Assembly (NCBI RefSeq): GCF_030867385.1
Contig: NZ_JAPFBJ010000002.1
Span: 349,001-413,000 of the forward strand
Reading direction: 5' to 3'
Source: Sphingobium sp. DEHP117
GTDB taxonomy: Bacteria > Pseudomonadota > Alphaproteobacteria > Sphingomonadales > Sphingomonadaceae
Length of the DNA stretch: 64,000 nt
Part shown: positions 1-11,200 of the stretch, piece after piece
Layout of the letters: each line of letters starts with the position of its first letter
How positions within the stretch are numbered: the stretch's first letter is position 1
Translations under genes and position numbers: made by a program
Notes under the pieces: generated by a model
What the model was told of the DNA's origin: nothing
Databases searched by the model: none
What the model saw: the letters and a program-made list of their open reading frames with translations, nothing else

Positions 1-143
1 TCATCGCCCTGCTGTCCGCGAGCGCGATCATGGCGGTGCTGGGGCAAAAGATCGAGGCGGTGATCACCCGGCTGCTCGGAGTATTGCTCGCGGCACTGGC
101 CGTACAGTTCGTGATCGACGGCCTGAAAGGAAATTTCGGCTAG
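1..143 (+). CDS. MarC/UPF0056 family membrane protein (C-terminal fragment)
   Basis: Only the last 46 codons are in the window (frame begins at base 3, stop TAG 141-143). The peptide is hydrophobic and ends in RLLGVLLAALAVQFVIDGLK, which matches the last transmembrane helix of MarC/UPF0056 inner-membrane proteins. Members have six helices and no firmly established substrate. The family call rests on this tail alone; another small multipass protein remains possible. Confidence 0.6.
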   Translation, partial: IALLSASAIMAVLGQKIEAVITRLLGVLLAALAVQFVIDGLKGNFG

Positions 144-176
144 GGGAGAGCGCTTATGCGCCCTCCCCAGTCCGCA

Positions 177-857
177 TCAACTTGCCGAAGCGTCGCCCTG
201 TGTTACCGGCACGATCTTGATCTCCACCCGGCGGTTCTGCGCCTTGCCGACCGGGTCGCCGTTGCTGGCGATTGGCTGGCTCTCGCCAAAGCCCTTTGCG
301 GCCATGCGCACGGACTGGACCCCATGGCTCGCCAGATAGGATTGCACCGATGAAGCGCGCCGCTCTGACAGGCCCTGATTATAGGCATCAGACCCGTCGC
401 TGTCGGTATGGCCGTAAATGTCGATATAGGTCTTGGGATATTCGGCGAGGACCGAGGCCACCTGGTTGAGCGTCGGCTGGAACTGGCTCTGCACCGCGTC
501 GCTGTCTGTCGCGAAGGTGATGCCCGATGGCATGCGCAGCAACAGATCGTCGCCATTGCGCGCGACTTCGACACCGGTCCCGGCGGTGCGTTCGCGCAGC
601 TTCTTCTCCTGCGCATCCATATAGGCGCCGATCCCCGCGCCCGCGACAGCGCCGATGCCCGCGCCGAGAATCTTCTCCGTCCGGTCGCGCTTGCCGCCGA
701 CGAGATCGCCGAGCAGATAGCCGCCTAGCGCACCGCCGACGCCGCCGATCGCCGCCTTGGAAATAGTTTTCCGCCCGGTATCCGGGTCTGTCACGCACGC
801 CGTGGTGGCGAGAGACAAGATCAGCACGCTTGCCGCAGCCGCATTGATTTTTCGCAT
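177..857 (-). CDS. OmpA family lipoprotein with glycine-zipper segment (YiaD-like)
   Basis: This 226-residue protein starts with a lipoprotein signal peptide whose lipobox ends at the Cys of TTAC near residue 21. A glycine-rich zipper follows at about residues 36-80 (AIGGVGGALGGYLLGDLVGG, then AGIGAVAGAGIGAY). The C-terminal half is an OmpA/MotB peptidoglycan-binding domain, with IDIYGHTDSDGSDAYNQGLS and the closing NRRVEI motif. It is probably anchored in the outer membrane and holds the cell wall. The start has a good AAGGAGA ribosome site. It is transcribed alone, divergently from the CNNM gene. Confidence 0.9.
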   Translation of the reverse strand: MRKINAAAASVLILSLATTACVTDPDTGRKTISKAAIGGVGGALGGYLLGDLVGGKRDRTEKILGAGIGAVAGAGIGAYMDAQEKKLRERTAGTGVEVARNGDDLLLRMPSGITFATDSDAVQSQFQPTLNQVASVLAEYPKTYIDIYGHTDSDGSDAYNQGLSERRASSVQSYLASHGVQSVRMAAKGFGESQPIASNGDPVGKAQNRRVEIKIVPVTQGDASAS

Positions 858-1003
858 ATCATTCTCCTTTCAACTGCCCTTCGGCATTTGCTTCCCCGGT
901 TGGAAAACCCGGACTGCGGGCCGAGTGTTCCCGCAATGATGCTGAACAGGGGCTGATCTGCCTGTTGTGCTGTGATCAGATTCCTTGCATGGAAGGGCAG
1001 ACC

Positions 1004-2320
1004 ATGCACCAGACGGTACCCCTCACCCCCTTTCCCTGGGCGGATGTGTTCATCATTCTCGCGCTCGTGGCGCTCAACGGCCTGTTCGCCATGTCGGAGC
1101 TGGCGATCGTCTCGGCGCGGCGACCACGGCTTCAGGCGGCGGAGAAGGCGGGCAAGGGCGGCGCCACCGTCGCGCTGCGGCTGGCGGAAGACCCCGGCAA
1201 GTTTCTATCGACCGTGCAGATCGGCATCACGCTGATCGGCATCGGCGCGGGCGCCTATTCGGGCGCGAGCCTGGGCGGCCCGGTGGCGGAGCGGTTTCAG
1301 CGAGCCGGGCTGGGTGCCGAGACGGCGGAGACGATGGGCTTTGCGCTCGTCATCGGCCTCACCACCTTCGCCTCGCTGATCGTGGGTGAGCTGGTGCCCA
1401 AGCAGTTCGCCCTGCGCGCGCCCGAGCCGATTGCCATCATCATGGCGCGGCCGATGCTGTGGCTGGCCAAGGCGACCGCGCCGTTGGTCTGGCTGATGGA
1501 CCGATGCTCCGCCCTCATCTTCCGCGCGCTCGGGCTCAACCGCGAATCAGAGGCGCATGTCACGGCGGAGGAGCTGCACCTGATCGTCGCCGAGGCCAGC
1601 AAGTCCGGCGTGATCGAGGAGAGCGAGCGGGCGATCATCTCTGGCGTGGTGCGCCTGGCCGACCGGCCCGTGCGCGAGGTGATGACACCGCGCACCGATG
1701 TCGACTGGGTCGATGTATCGAGCGACGCGCGCGCGCTGCGGGCCAAGCTGCTCGCCACACCCCATACGCGCCTGCCGGTCGGGCGGGGCAGCGTCGAGGA
1801 GATCATCGGCGTGGTTCAGGCGCGTGACATCATGTCGGCCCTGTTGAAGCGCGAGAAGATAGACGTCTCTGCGCTGATGCGTACCGTCGCCGTCGTGCCC
1901 GATCAGGTCGATGCGATGGACGCGCTGGAGGTGCTGCGGCGCTCGGAAGTGCCCATGGTGATGGTGCATGACGAATACGGCCATTTCGAGGGCATCGTCA
2001 CCCCGTCCGACCTGCTCTCCGCCATCGCGGGCACCTTCGCGTCCGACGCGGACCTCTATGACGAGCCGGATCTGGTGGAGCGCGAGGACGGCAGCCTGCT
2101 CGTGTCAGGCCAGATGGCGATGGACCAGCTGGCCGAGCGCATCGGCCTCAGCCTGGAGGAAGAGCGCGATTATGCCACGGTGGCCGGGCATGTGCTGTGG
2201 CGCCTGAAGCACCTGCCTGAGGTGGGCGAGCATTTCGAGGATCAGGGCTGGACCTTCGAGGTCGTCGATATGGACGGGCGCAAGATCGACAAGCTGCTGG
2301 TCACGCCCAAACCCGGCTGA
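1004..2320 (+). CDS. CNNM/CBS-domain membrane protein (HlyC/CorC family)
   Basis: The product is 438 residues long. It has an N-terminal DUF21/CNNM membrane domain (about residues 1-190, including GLFAMSELAIVSARRPRL), a pair of CBS domains (about 205-330, with REVMTPRTDVDWVD and HDEYGHFEGIVTPSDLL), and a CorC_HlyC domain at the C-terminus. Family members are linked to magnesium or other divalent-ion efflux; the old name hemolysin is misleading. ATG 1004 is preferred because GGAAGG lies 7 bases before it; upstream in-frame starts lack this. It converges with msrQ, with 4 bases between the stops. Confidence 0.88.
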   Translation: MHQTVPLTPFPWADVFIILALVALNGLFAMSELAIVSARRPRLQAAEKAGKGGATVALRLAEDPGKFLSTVQIGITLIGIGAGAYSGASLGGPVAERFQRAGLGAETAETMGFALVIGLTTFASLIVGELVPKQFALRAPEPIAIIMARPMLWLAKATAPLVWLMDRCSALIFRALGLNRESEAHVTAEELHLIVAEASKSGVIEESERAIISGVVRLADRPVREVMTPRTDVDWVDVSSDARALRAKLLATPHTRLPVGRGSVEEIIGVVQARDIMSALLKREKIDVSALMRTVAVVPDQVDAMDALEVLRRSEVPMVMVHDEYGHFEGIVTPSDLLSAIAGTFASDADLYDEPDLVEREDGSLLVSGQMAMDQLAERIGLSLEEERDYATVAGHVLWRLKHLPEVGEHFEDQGWTFEVVDMDGRKIDKLLVTPKPG

Positions 2321-2324
2321 CCGC

Positions 2325-2945
2325 TCAGGCGCGGCGTACCCAGGCGGTGGGCAGTGCGCGCACGAGCAGCAGCGCCCCCGCAATGCCGGCATAGATCCAC
2401 GGCTCCGGCTGGAACCCCTTCACCCGCAATATGAAATGGATCGCCGCGAATATCGCGGAGAGATAGACCAGCCGGTGCAGCGCCTGCCAGCGCCGCCCGC
2501 CCAGTCTCCGGATCGACGCCCGCGTCGATGTCAGCGCCAATGGAAGCAGCAGCGTGAACGCCGCCATGCCGAGCAGGATGAAGGGGTGCTTGGCGACGCT
2601 CTCCCACAGCAGGGTGAAGGACCCCAGCTGATCCAGCAGGAAATAGACGCTGAGGTGCAAAAGCGCGCAGGCGAACGCCCACAGGCCCAGCGGCCGCCGC
2701 AGCGGCGCCAGCCAGCTCCACCGCGTCCATGTCCGCAACGGGGTGATCGCCAGCGAGAGAATGAGAAATCGGATCGCCCATAGCCCCAGATAGTTGATCG
2801 TATAGTCGATCGGCTCCGCGCTCAGGCCCACAGCGCGCGGGTCTCCCCCCGTGATCATCATCGCCCAGCGAACCGCCAGCACCAGAACGGGCAGGGCCAT
2901 GACGATATGCGCCAGCCCCTGCCGATGCGCGCGCAGCCAGCCCAT
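2325..2945 (-). CDS. msrQ: MsrQ, heme-binding membrane subunit of the MsrPQ methionine sulfoxide reductase
   Basis: This is a 206-residue, strongly hydrophobic protein with about six helices of the ferric-reductase-like transmembrane fold. Conserved His residues in likely heme-binding helices are seen in FACALLHLSVYF, ALHRLVYL and IFAAIHFILRVKG. MsrQ passes electrons across the inner membrane to periplasmic MsrP, which repairs oxidised methionines in envelope proteins. Its ATG overlaps the msrP stop by one base (TGATG), so translation is probably coupled. The reading frame is open further upstream but only inside msrP. Confidence 0.92.
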   Translation of the reverse strand: MGWLRAHRQGLAHIVMALPVLVLAVRWAMMITGGDPRAVGLSAEPIDYTINYLGLWAIRFLILSLAITPLRTWTRWSWLAPLRRPLGLWAFACALLHLSVYFLLDQLGSFTLLWESVAKHPFILLGMAAFTLLLPLALTSTRASIRRLGGRRWQALHRLVYLSAIFAAIHFILRVKGFQPEPWIYAGIAGALLLVRALPTAWVRRA

Positions 2946-3889
2946 CAGAAATAGCGCTTGAGGTTCATGCCGCGATAAAGCTGGCTCACCTCCGCGCCAT
3001 AGCCATTGTAGGGCAGGGTCGCGCGCGGCAGCCAGTCTCCAATGCGCCGCTCGCGCGCCTGGCTCCAGCGCGGATGATCGACCGTGGGGTTCACGTTGGA
3101 ATAAAAGCCATATTCCTGCGGGGCGGAGATGTTCCAGCTCGTCGGCGGCTGGCGATCGACCAGCCGGATGCGCACGATCGACTTGATCGACTTGAACCCG
3201 TATTTCCACGGCACCACGAGGCGGATCGGTGCACCGTTCTGGTTAGGCAGCACCCGCCCATATAGCCCCACAGCCAACAGCGTGAGCGGGTGCATCGCCT
3301 CATCGAGCCGCAATCCCTCGACATAGGGCCATTGCAGCACAGAGCTGCGCTGGCCCGGCATCTGGCCGGGGTCCTTCAGCGTCTCGAACGCGACGAACCT
3401 CGCCTTGCCGAGCGGCTCGACCATCTTGAGCAGCGCGTTCAGCGGAAAGCCGACCCAGGGAATGACCATCGACCATCCCTCGACACAGCGCATGCGGTAG
3501 ACCCGCTCCTCCAACGGCGCGAGGCGGATCAGCCGGTCGATGTCGATCGTCTGCGGCTTGGAAACCAGCCCATCCACCCGCACCGTCCACGGCCGGGTGC
3601 GCAGCTTGCCGGCCCGGCGCGCGGGGTCTTCCTTGTCGGTGCCGAACTCGTAGAAATTATTATAGTGGGTGACGCTGTCATAGCTGGTCTGGTCTTCGTC
3701 CAGCCTGCGGGTAAGGCGCGATGACAGACGCGGCAGGCCGCCGCCCTCGCCATCCGCCGCCTGCGCGAGATGCGGCATCAGCCCCGCGCCGATCATCCCT
3801 GCCAGCACGGCCCGCCGGTCCTGATAGAGCGACTCCGGCGTGGCGTCACGCTCGTGCAGATAAGACTCGGGGAGATTTCTGATCAGCAT
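2945..3889 (-). CDS. msrP: MsrP, periplasmic molybdenum-dependent methionine sulfoxide reductase
   Basis: The 314-residue product has an N-terminal segment with twin arginines ([13 protein letters not shown], residues 24-36) typical of a Tat signal. A sulfite-oxidase-like molybdopterin domain follows. Cys135 in [17 protein letters not shown] is the expected molybdenum ligand. It reduces methionine sulfoxide in periplasmic proteins using electrons from MsrQ, whose gene follows directly. The start has GGATGA about 4-9 bases upstream. Length and motif order match the YedY/MsrP family. Confidence 0.94.
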   Translation of the reverse strand: MLIRNLPESYLHERDATPESLYQDRRAVLAGMIGAGLMPHLAQAADGEGGGLPRLSSRLTRRLDEDQTSYDSVTHYNNFYEFGTDKEDPARRAGKLRTRPWTVRVDGLVSKPQTIDIDRLIRLAPLEERVYRMRCVEGWSMVIPWVGFPLNALLKMVEPLGKARFVAFETLKDPGQMPGQRSSVLQWPYVEGLRLDEAMHPLTLLAVGLYGRVLPNQNGAPIRLVVPWKYGFKSIKSIVRIRLVDRQPPTSWNISAPQEYGFYSNVNPTVDHPRWSQARERRIGDWLPRATLPYNGYGAEVSQLYRGMNLKRYF

Positions 3890-3970
3890 CGGTTCATCCT
3901 TCCGATCGGCAAGGCGGCTTGGCGCCGCGCCAGCTTATCGAACAGAAGAGATGAACGCCAGTTGTACGCG

Positions 3971-5260
3971 TTATGTGGCGCTTTGCTCGCGCTCCACTTC
4001 TCTCCATCCAATGTCACGGCGGCAAAAGCCCGACGGAAAGGAAAGCGCATCCACGGCCGCATAGGCCCGGCCCTGCGCCTGCGCGATGCTGCCCCCGAGC
4101 GCGGTGACATTGAGCACCCGCCCGCCATTCGCCACCAGCGCGCCGTCCAGCAGCGCCGTGCCCGCATGAAAGACCTTGACGCCGGTCGCCGTGCCTTCGG
4201 CCGCATCGATGCCGGAGATCGCGCCGCCCTTGTCCGGCGTGCCGGGATAGCCGTTCGCCGCCATCACCACCGTGAGCGCGCAGTCCTCCGCCATCTTCAC
4301 CGCGCCGCGCTCGCCCAGCCTGCCCTGCGCCACATCCATCAGCAGCGTCGCCAGATCCTCCTCCAGCCGCATCATCAGCACCTGGCATTCCGGATCGCCG
4401 AAGCGCGCATTATATTCGACCAGCTTCGGCCCCGCGTCGGTCAGCATCAGCCCCGCATAGAGCACCCCGCTATAGGGCATGCCCTCGGCGCGCATCGTAT
4501 CGACCGTCGGGCGGATGATCCGCTCCATCGCTTCGCGCTCCAGCTCCGGCGTCAGCACGCGCGCGGGCGAATAGGCGCCCATGCCGCCGGTATTGGGGCC
4601 GGTGTCGCCATCACCCACGCGCTTGTGATCCTGCGCGCTGCCGAAAGCGAGGATATCTGTGCCGTCGGTCAACGCGAAGAAGCTCGCCTCCTCGCCCGTC
4701 ATGAATTCTTCCAGCACCACCTCGGCCCCGGCCGCGCCGAAGCTGCCCGAGAACATGTCGGCGAGCGCTTCGTCCGCTTGGTTATGCGTCTCCGCGATGA
4801 TGACGCCCTTGCCCGCAGCCAGGCCGTCGGCCTTGATGACGACCGGCAAACCGAATTTCGGCAGCGCCGCGCGCGCCTCGTCCAGCGATGTCGTGCGCAC
4901 ATAAGCGGCGGTGGGGATATCCGCCCGCGCGCACAGATCCTTGGTGAAGCCCTTTGACCCCTCCAACTGCGCGGCCGCCTTGTTCGGGCCGAACACCGCG
5001 ACGCCCGCCGCGCGCAGGCTATCCGCCAGCCCGTCGACCAGCGGGGCTTCCGGGCCGATTACCACCAGTTTGACCGCCTGCACCGCACAGAACGCCGCCA
5101 CGGCATCATGGTCCGTCGCATCGAGCTTTACCAGCGTGGCGCACTCGGCAATGCCGGGGTTGCCCGGAGCGGCGAACAGTTTTTCGCATGTGGGCGATTG
5201 CGCCAGCTTCCACGCGAGGGCATGCTCGCGCCCGCCCGAACCCAGCAACAGGATATTCAT
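3971..5260 (-). CDS. purD: Phosphoribosylamine-glycine ligase (GAR synthetase)
   Basis: This 429-residue protein matches PurD over its full length. It has the N-terminal Rossmann motif [20 protein letters not shown], an ATP-grasp core ([19 protein letters not shown]), the metal-binding strand [14 protein letters not shown], and a C-terminal PurD domain ([14 protein letters not shown]). It makes glycinamide ribonucleotide from phosphoribosylamine, glycine and ATP in purine synthesis. Its start codon is only 24 bases from that of divergent xseA, so its promoter must lie within xseA. Confidence 0.97.
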   Translation of the reverse strand: MNILLLGSGGREHALAWKLAQSPTCEKLFAAPGNPGIAECATLVKLDATDHDAVAAFCAVQAVKLVVIGPEAPLVDGLADSLRAAGVAVFGPNKAAAQLEGSKGFTKDLCARADIPTAAYVRTTSLDEARAALPKFGLPVVIKADGLAAGKGVIIAETHNQADEALADMFSGSFGAAGAEVVLEEFMTGEEASFFALTDGTDILAFGSAQDHKRVGDGDTGPNTGGMGAYSPARVLTPELEREAMERIIRPTVDTMRAEGMPYSGVLYAGLMLTDAGPKLVEYNARFGDPECQVLMMRLEEDLATLLMDVAQGRLGERGAVKMAEDCALTVVMAANGYPGTPDKGGAISGIDAAEGTATGVKVFHAGTALLDGALVANGGRVLNVTALGGSIAQAQGRAYAAVDALSFPSGFCRRDIGWREVEREQSAT

Positions 5261-5284
5261 TCGATTATGCCCCCGGAAGAAGAA

Positions 5285-6790
5285 ATGGAGTCCGCCTTCG
5301 ATGCGTCGGGCCGCCTGTTAGCGCAAGAGCGCTCGGGCGACAACGCGCCCGCGCTCTCCGTCTCCGAATTGTCGGCGTTGCTGAAGCGCACGGTGGAGGA
5401 CCGCTTCGGCCATGTGCGCCTGCGCGGCGAAATTTCGGGCTACAAGCGCGCGGCCTCGGGCCATGTCTATCTGTGCCTTAAGGATGACAACGCCCTGATA
5501 GACGGGGTGATGTGGAAGGGCGCCGCCGCCCGCCTCGCCTTCGCGCCGCAGGATGGCATCGAGGTGATCGCCACCGGCAAGCTCACCACCTATCCCGGGC
5601 GCAGCAAATATCAGATCGTGATAGAGCGGATGGAGCTGGCCGGCGAAGGCGCGCTGATGCAGCTGTTCGAGCAGCTGAAGCGCCAGCTCGCCGCCGAGGG
5701 GCTGTTCGCGCCCGAGCGCAAGAAGCGCCTGCCCTATCTGCCGCGCGTGATCGGCGTCGTCACCTCGCCCACCGGCGCAGTGATCCGCGACATACTGCAC
5801 CGGCTGGAGGATCGCTGCCCCACGCAGGTTCTCGTCTGGCCCGTGCTGGTGCAGGGCGAGGGCGCGGCGGCGCAGGTGGCGGCGGCAGTGCGCGGTTTCA
5901 GCGCGATGGCGCCGGGCGGGGCTGTCCCCCGGCCCGATCTCGTCATCGTCGCGCGCGGCGGCGGGTCGATCGAGGATCTGTGGGCGTTTAACGAGGAGGC
6001 AGTGGTGCGCGCGGTCGCGGACTGCACCATCCCGGTCATCTCCGCCGTGGGGCACGAAACCGACACGACCCTGTGCGACTATGCGGCGGACGTGCGCGCC
6101 CCCACCCCCACCGCCGCCGCCGAGATGGCGGTGCCGGTGCGCGCAGAGCTGATGGCGGGTCTCAACGAACTTGGCCTGCGCAGCAACCGCGCGGTGCGGC
6201 GCGGGGTGGAGCTGCGGCGCGAGCGCCTCGCCCTGACAGCGCGGTTGCTGCCAGCCCCGGAAACGCTGCTCGCCACCCAGCGCCAGCGCGCCGACGATCT
6301 GGGCGAGCGGCTGACGCGCGGGCTGCGCCAGCGGGTGACGCTCGCCTGGCGTCATCTCTCCGAGGCGGGCGGTGCGCTGCGCCCGGCGGTGCTCCACCAG
6401 CGCGTCGCGCGGGAGCGGGCGCGGTTGGATGCCGTGCGCTTGCGGCCCGATCTCGTCACGCGCGGCATTGCGCAACGGCGCGAGCGGCTGGACGCCAGCT
6501 GGCGGCTTGCGCTCTCGCTCGATCCGCGTCGGCCGCTGTCCAAAGGCTTCGCACTGGTAAGCGCGGGGGAACAGGTCCTCACGTCGGCATCCGCCGCGCG
6601 GGCCGCCGGGGCGATGCGCCTCACCTTCCATGACGGCGCGCTCGACGTGATTGCGCAGGAAGGGGTTGAGTCAGCCGCCCTCACCCGGCTATCACAGCCG
6701 CAGAAACCCGCCCGCAAAAACCCACGCACTGAGAGTGCCGCCACGACACAGCAGGATCTGTTCGGCGCGGCTCGGAAGGACGATTTTTGA
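5285..6790 (+). CDS. xseA: Exodeoxyribonuclease VII large subunit
   Basis: The protein is 501 residues with the usual XseA order. An N-terminal OB fold (about 20-115; [32 protein letters not shown]) is followed by the catalytic Exonuc_VII_L domain with [35 protein letters not shown] and [20 protein letters not shown], then a long helical C-terminus. It degrades single-stranded DNA with the XseB subunit, which is not in this window. ATG 5285 is chosen because GGAAG lies just upstream; ATG 5267 is also in frame. DUF2093 follows with a one-base overlap. Confidence 0.95.
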   Translation: MESAFDASGRLLAQERSGDNAPALSVSELSALLKRTVEDRFGHVRLRGEISGYKRAASGHVYLCLKDDNALIDGVMWKGAAARLAFAPQDGIEVIATGKLTTYPGRSKYQIVIERMELAGEGALMQLFEQLKRQLAAEGLFAPERKKRLPYLPRVIGVVTSPTGAVIRDILHRLEDRCPTQVLVWPVLVQGEGAAAQVAAAVRGFSAMAPGGAVPRPDLVIVARGGGSIEDLWAFNEEAVVRAVADCTIPVISAVGHETDTTLCDYAADVRAPTPTAAAEMAVPVRAELMAGLNELGLRSNRAVRRGVELRRERLALTARLLPAPETLLATQRQRADDLGERLTRGLRQRVTLAWRHLSEAGGALRPAVLHQRVARERARLDAVRLRPDLVTRGIAQRRERLDASWRLALSLDPRRPLSKGFALVSAGEQVLTSASAARAAGAMRLTFHDGALDVIAQEGVESAALTRLSQPQKPARKNPRTESAATTQQDLFGAARKDDF

Positions 6791-7014
6791 TGCTGATGCA
6801 CGGCAAGGACCAGCCCGCAAAGCTGCACTATCTCTCCTACAGCTTCAGGGTGCTGAGCCCCGGCGATTATGTGGTCTGCGCGGTCACCGGCGCGCGCATC
6901 CAGCTAGACGATCTGCGCTATTGGTCGATCGTGCGGCAGGAGGCCTATGTCGACGCCGAGGCGTCTACGCAAGCAGAGGTGCGCTGGCGCAAGGAACAGG
7001 GGCTGCCCGCCTGA
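6790..7014 (+). CDS. DUF2093 domain protein
   Basis: This is a 74-residue protein covering almost all of DUF2093, with the diagnostic core FRVLSPGDYVVCAVTGARI and LDDLRYWSIVRQEAYV. Its function is unknown. The CAVTG and YW motifs suggest a small compact fold. The ATG overlaps the xseA stop (TGATG), so the two are probably translated together; this pairing is common in alphaproteobacteria and hints at a nucleic-acid-related role. A TTG start one codon earlier is possible. Confidence 0.85.
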   Translation: MLMHGKDQPAKLHYLSYSFRVLSPGDYVVCAVTGARIQLDDLRYWSIVRQEAYVDAEASTQAEVRWRKEQGLPA

Positions 7015-7028
7015 GGCGGCATCGGCCC

Positions 7029-7910
7029 GTGCGCGCGCTCGCCCCGCTGTTTCCCGCATTGCTGCTTGGCGCATGCGTCAGCGCGCCGTTGCCCATGCCC
7101 GCGTCCGCTCCCGCGCCAGCCAGCCCCGCACCAAAACCCGCCCGCCCCGATTTTGTGCTGGAAGGCGCGGCGCGGCAGGGCGGCGCGATCTATGGCTTCG
7201 CCCCTTCGCTCGCCAAGGCGGTCATGCTGGACAACGCCCCCGTTCCGGTGGCGGCGGACGGGCGGTTCCTGATCGCGTTTGACCGCGATGCACCGCCGAA
7301 CGCGCTGCTGACGGCGGAGCTGAGCGATGGCACCCGCCTGACCCGCACAATAGCCATTGCAACCGGCAACTGGCGGATCGAGCAGGTCGATGCCTCGCTC
7401 ACCGCCAATGTGCCGAGCGCCGAGTTTCAGGCGCGCAGGCCCGCCGAGCTGGCGCGCATCGCCGCCGCGCGGGGCGGCGACAGCGGCGCGAACGGCTGGC
7501 GGCAGGCATTCATCTGGCCCGCGACGGGACGCATCTCGGGCATCTTCGGATCACAGCGCGTCTATCGTGGCACGCCGGGCAGCTATCATAGCGGCGTCGA
7601 TGTCGCGGTGCGCACCGGCACGCCCTTCGTCGCCCCTGCCGATGGCGTGGTGGTGCTCGCCGCCGCCGACGCGCCGTTCACGCTGGAGGGGCATCTGCTG
7701 ATCATCGACCACGGCATGGGCCTCTCCAGCGCCTTCCTCCACTGCGACAGCCTGGCGGTGAAGGAAGGAGAGCAGGTGCGACAGGGTCAGACGCTTGGCA
7801 CCACCGGCGCGACCGGCCGGGCGAGCGGCCCGCATCTCCACTGGGGGATGAAATGGCGCGACGCGCGCATCGATCCGGTGCTGCTCACGGGGCCCATGAA
7901 GGCCAAGTGA
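7029..7910 (+). CDS. M23-family peptidase lipoprotein (LytM/lysostaphin type)
   Basis: The product is 293 residues, starting at GTG 7029 behind GAGGCGG. The lipoprotein signal MRALAPLFPALLLGACVSAP has a clear lipobox (LLGAC). A proline-rich spacer and a beta-rich region precede the C-terminal M23 domain. The zinc-site motifs are intact: HSGVDVA (HxxxD) and HLHWG (HxH). It likely cuts peptidoglycan cross-links or activates amidases at the outer-membrane face of the periplasm. It follows DUF2093 by 14 bases, so it may belong to the xseA transcript. Confidence 0.9.
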   Translation: MRALAPLFPALLLGACVSAPLPMPASAPAPASPAPKPARPDFVLEGAARQGGAIYGFAPSLAKAVMLDNAPVPVAADGRFLIAFDRDAPPNALLTAELSDGTRLTRTIAIATGNWRIEQVDASLTANVPSAEFQARRPAELARIAAARGGDSGANGWRQAFIWPATGRISGIFGSQRVYRGTPGSYHSGVDVAVRTGTPFVAPADGVVVLAAADAPFTLEGHLLIIDHGMGLSSAFLHCDSLAVKEGEQVRQGQTLGTTGATGRASGPHLHWGMKWRDARIDPVLLTGPMKAK

Positions 7911-8264
7911 TTCGCGCCGAAACTGCTATTCGTCCGTCACCGCGTTGCTACTAAACCCAGCCGCGACCAGAATACGCAAAAACCTTGTCACGTGGTTACG
8001 TGATTGATTTTACTCTATCTTACAAAAGAGTGACAAAGCTGCAACAGTGCCATTTAAAACGCCGGATTTCCGCAACTGCGGACTTTACGCGGAACCCTTA
8101 ACGCCGGTTAATAATTCTCAAGGTCGCAAACTACAGAACCAGTCCTGAGAAATAATCACCTTGTCCTTCACCGAAGGATGGGGGGGAGTGAGCTGTACCT
8201 TTGCGCCCGTGGTAGAACCGGGGCCGGCAGTGAGCTTGCCCCTCCAGAGCAAGGGAACTGGACC
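7911..8264. other. 354-base intergenic region before the TonB-dependent receptor
   Basis: No open reading frame with coding character is seen. The region is more AT-rich than its surroundings (about 7960-8160), as expected for a regulated promoter. It holds small inverted repeats: TTAAC/GTTAA arms at 8098-8111, and TTCCGC/GCGGAA arms just upstream. GTCACGTGGTTACGTGA lies at about 7987-8003. A purine-rich AAGGGA ribosome site precedes ATG 8265. I could not fix a -35/-10 pair or recognise a riboswitch. Confidence 0.5.
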
Positions 8265-11200
8265 ATGAAAAATACTGATATTGCAGCCCGCCTGCGGTGT
8301 GGTGTCGCATCCTCCATACTGGCCATCAGCCTGGCCATACCTACGATGAGCTTGGCGCAAACAACCGACGCGGCAGACCCGGCAGCAGCCGACGACAGCA
8401 CGATCATCGTAACAGGCTCCCTGCTCAGGCAGGACCCCAACAACACACCGTCCCCCGTATCGGTTGTATCCTCAGAAACCCTTGAGCAGCGCGGCATTCA
8501 GACCACGCAGGACGCGATACAGCGGCTTTCGTCCAATAACGGACCGGCGCTGACCAACTCTTTCTCCGCCAATGGCGCCTTCGCCGGCGGCGCCTCTGCG
8601 GTTTCTCTGCGTGGTCTCACGACCAACTCGACGCTGGTGCTGTTCGACGGTATGCGCGCTGCCTATTACCCTCTGTCCGACGACGGGACGCGCAATTTCG
8701 TCGATCTTAACACAATCCCCGACGACATTGTCGACCGTATCGAGGTCCTCCGCGACGGCGCTTCTTCGACTTACGGCGCAGACGCGATAGCGGGTGTCGT
8801 AAACGTCATCACGAAAAAGCAGATCACCGGCATAACCGGCCGGGCAGAGATGGGCCTCAGTGAACGCGGCGACGGGCGTAACTATCGCTTCAGCGCTACC
8901 GGCGGTTTTGGCGATCTGCGCAGTGACGGGTATAATATCTACGCCAGCGGTTTCTACTACAGGCAGAAGGCGCTCTATAACCGCGACCTGCCCTATCCCT
9001 ATAATTCATCGAACCAGTCGGGTATCTGCCGCAACGGAGTGTGTGGCCCGCAGGTCGGCCTCAATGGCAACACCATCAACCCTACTTCCAATGGCTTTGA
9101 AGGGCTTCATATCGGCCCGACGGACGCCTCGCTGTTTGCGACCACCTTCTTCGTGGCTCCCTATGATGCGACAAATACCACGGCGTTGGGTCCCTATGAT
9201 TTCCTCAACCGCGCCGCCGGATGTATTGCCGGAGAAACGCCGTATACCCTCACCCCAACCGAACTCGCGAATAACCCCGATGTCGCTGGCACGGTTTGCC
9301 AAGGCGACTTGATTACCCAATACGGCGTGGTCTCCCCCAATATCGAACGCATGGGAGGATCATTCCGTGCAACCAAGGCTTTTGATAACGGCATGGAGGC
9401 CTTCATTGAGGGCAATGTGCTGCAAAGCACCGTCGACTATAGCGGCAATCCAGCCAGCATCCGGCGCAACGGGCCTGCCGGAATCCGGTTCCCGCGCTTC
9501 AGCACCGCCAACAGCGGCCCGCCGAACGCACCGGGTTCCTTCTCGCTTGCCCTGCCTGTTTTTGTCTGCCCGCTCGTCAATGGATTGCCGCAGGCGGTGT
9601 GCGACGCAAGCAATGGTACGCTCAACCCCAACAACCCCTTTGCCGCGCAGGGGCAGGTTGCGCGCCTCACAGGCCGCATCCCCAATCTGTTCGAATATGA
9701 TGAAACCCGCAGCCGCACCTATCGCTTCCACGCGGGCCTAACCGGCGATCTGACCGACAACTGGAAGTTCGCAGTAGACGCGATCGGTATGGAAACCCAT
9801 CTGCGCCAGACGCAGCGCGGCTATGTCTATATCCAGCATCTCCTGCATGCGGTGGCCGATGGCAGCTACAACTTCGTCAATCCGCTGGCCAACAGCCAGC
9901 AGGTTCTCGATTATCTTGCTCCGGAGAACGTCACCAAGGCAAAATCGAAACTCTATGGCCTGCAGGGAAGCATCAATGGCAATCTGTTCGATCTGCCCGG
10001 CGGTCCGCTGCAGATCGGTGTCGGCGCGCAGGTGCGGTATGAGTCGATCAATGCGCCGAGCGCCAATGACGATTTCGCCGGCCCTACCGAGCGCTATTTC
10101 GTGCTCAATGCCTTCGGAACCAAAGGCAGCCGCAAGGTCTACTCCGCCTATGCTGAGCTGGACGCGCCGGTTCTCGACATGCTCACCGTCAACGCATCCG
10201 GCCGCTATGACAGATATTCGAGCGGGCAGGACGCCTTCTCGCCCAAGATCGGCTTGCGCGCGACACCAATGGAGGGGCTGGTACTGCGCGGGACATGGTC
10301 ACGCGGCTTCCGCATCCCGAGCTTCGCGGAGGCGAATGCGCTGCCGACCACCGGGTTCGTCAACAACTCCGCGTCGATTTTCAATGATGCGTATCTCCTC
10401 CAATATAACTGTTCGGCGGCCACTTATACCACGGCTTGCCCGACCTATATCCGCTCTGGCTCATATGGCCAGACCCAGCTCGCCAGCCCCAACCTCAAGC
10501 CTGAGCGCTCGACGAGCTGGACTGCAGGCGTGATCCTGAAGCCGATACGGAATGTCACGCTGTCGCTGGATTACTACAACATCAAGAAAACCAAGGCGAT
10601 CGTACCCGCACCATATTCCGCCGCGATCCAGGCTTACTATACGGGTCAGCCGATACCGGCGGGATACAACATAATCGCCGATGCCCCCGATCCGGCGTTT
10701 GCTACTGCGAAGCCGCGCATAGCGTTCGTGCAGGCACCATTTATCAATGCCAGCACCTATAAGTCCGAGGGCATTGACATCGGCGTATCCGGTAACTTCG
10801 ATCTGGGCCCGGATGTTCGGTTCAGCTCGTCCCTCGAGGCAAGCTACATCATCAACCTGAGCCAGTCAGTCGATGGCGTTACAGAATCCTATGAAGGCAC
10901 TTCTGGTAACTTCAACCTCACGGCCGGTTCGGGCACCCCTGAGTGGCACGGTGTGTGGCAGAACACAGTGGAATGGGGTCCGCTGTCGGTCACAGGAACG
11001 ATCGAGTACTTTGACGGCTACAACCTGTCGGCGGCGGATCAGGGCACAATACCGGGGGATTGCGGCCTGCTGTCCACCGATCCTTCGCAGCAATTCTCGA
11101 GCTGTGACGTGGACGATTACATCACGGTGGACCTGAACACGCAATTCCGCGTGAACGACAACTTCACCTTCTATGTCAACGTGCTCAACCTGTTCGACAA

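Noticed and set aside
3770-4957. 395-codon plus-strand open frame opposite purD
   Set aside because: purD is certain on the other strand over its full length; this frame shows only shadow composition.
7911-8264. Cobalamin or other riboswitch before the TonB-dependent receptor
   Set aside because: I looked for a B12-box-like segment and a multi-helix aptamer and saw only short inverted repeats.
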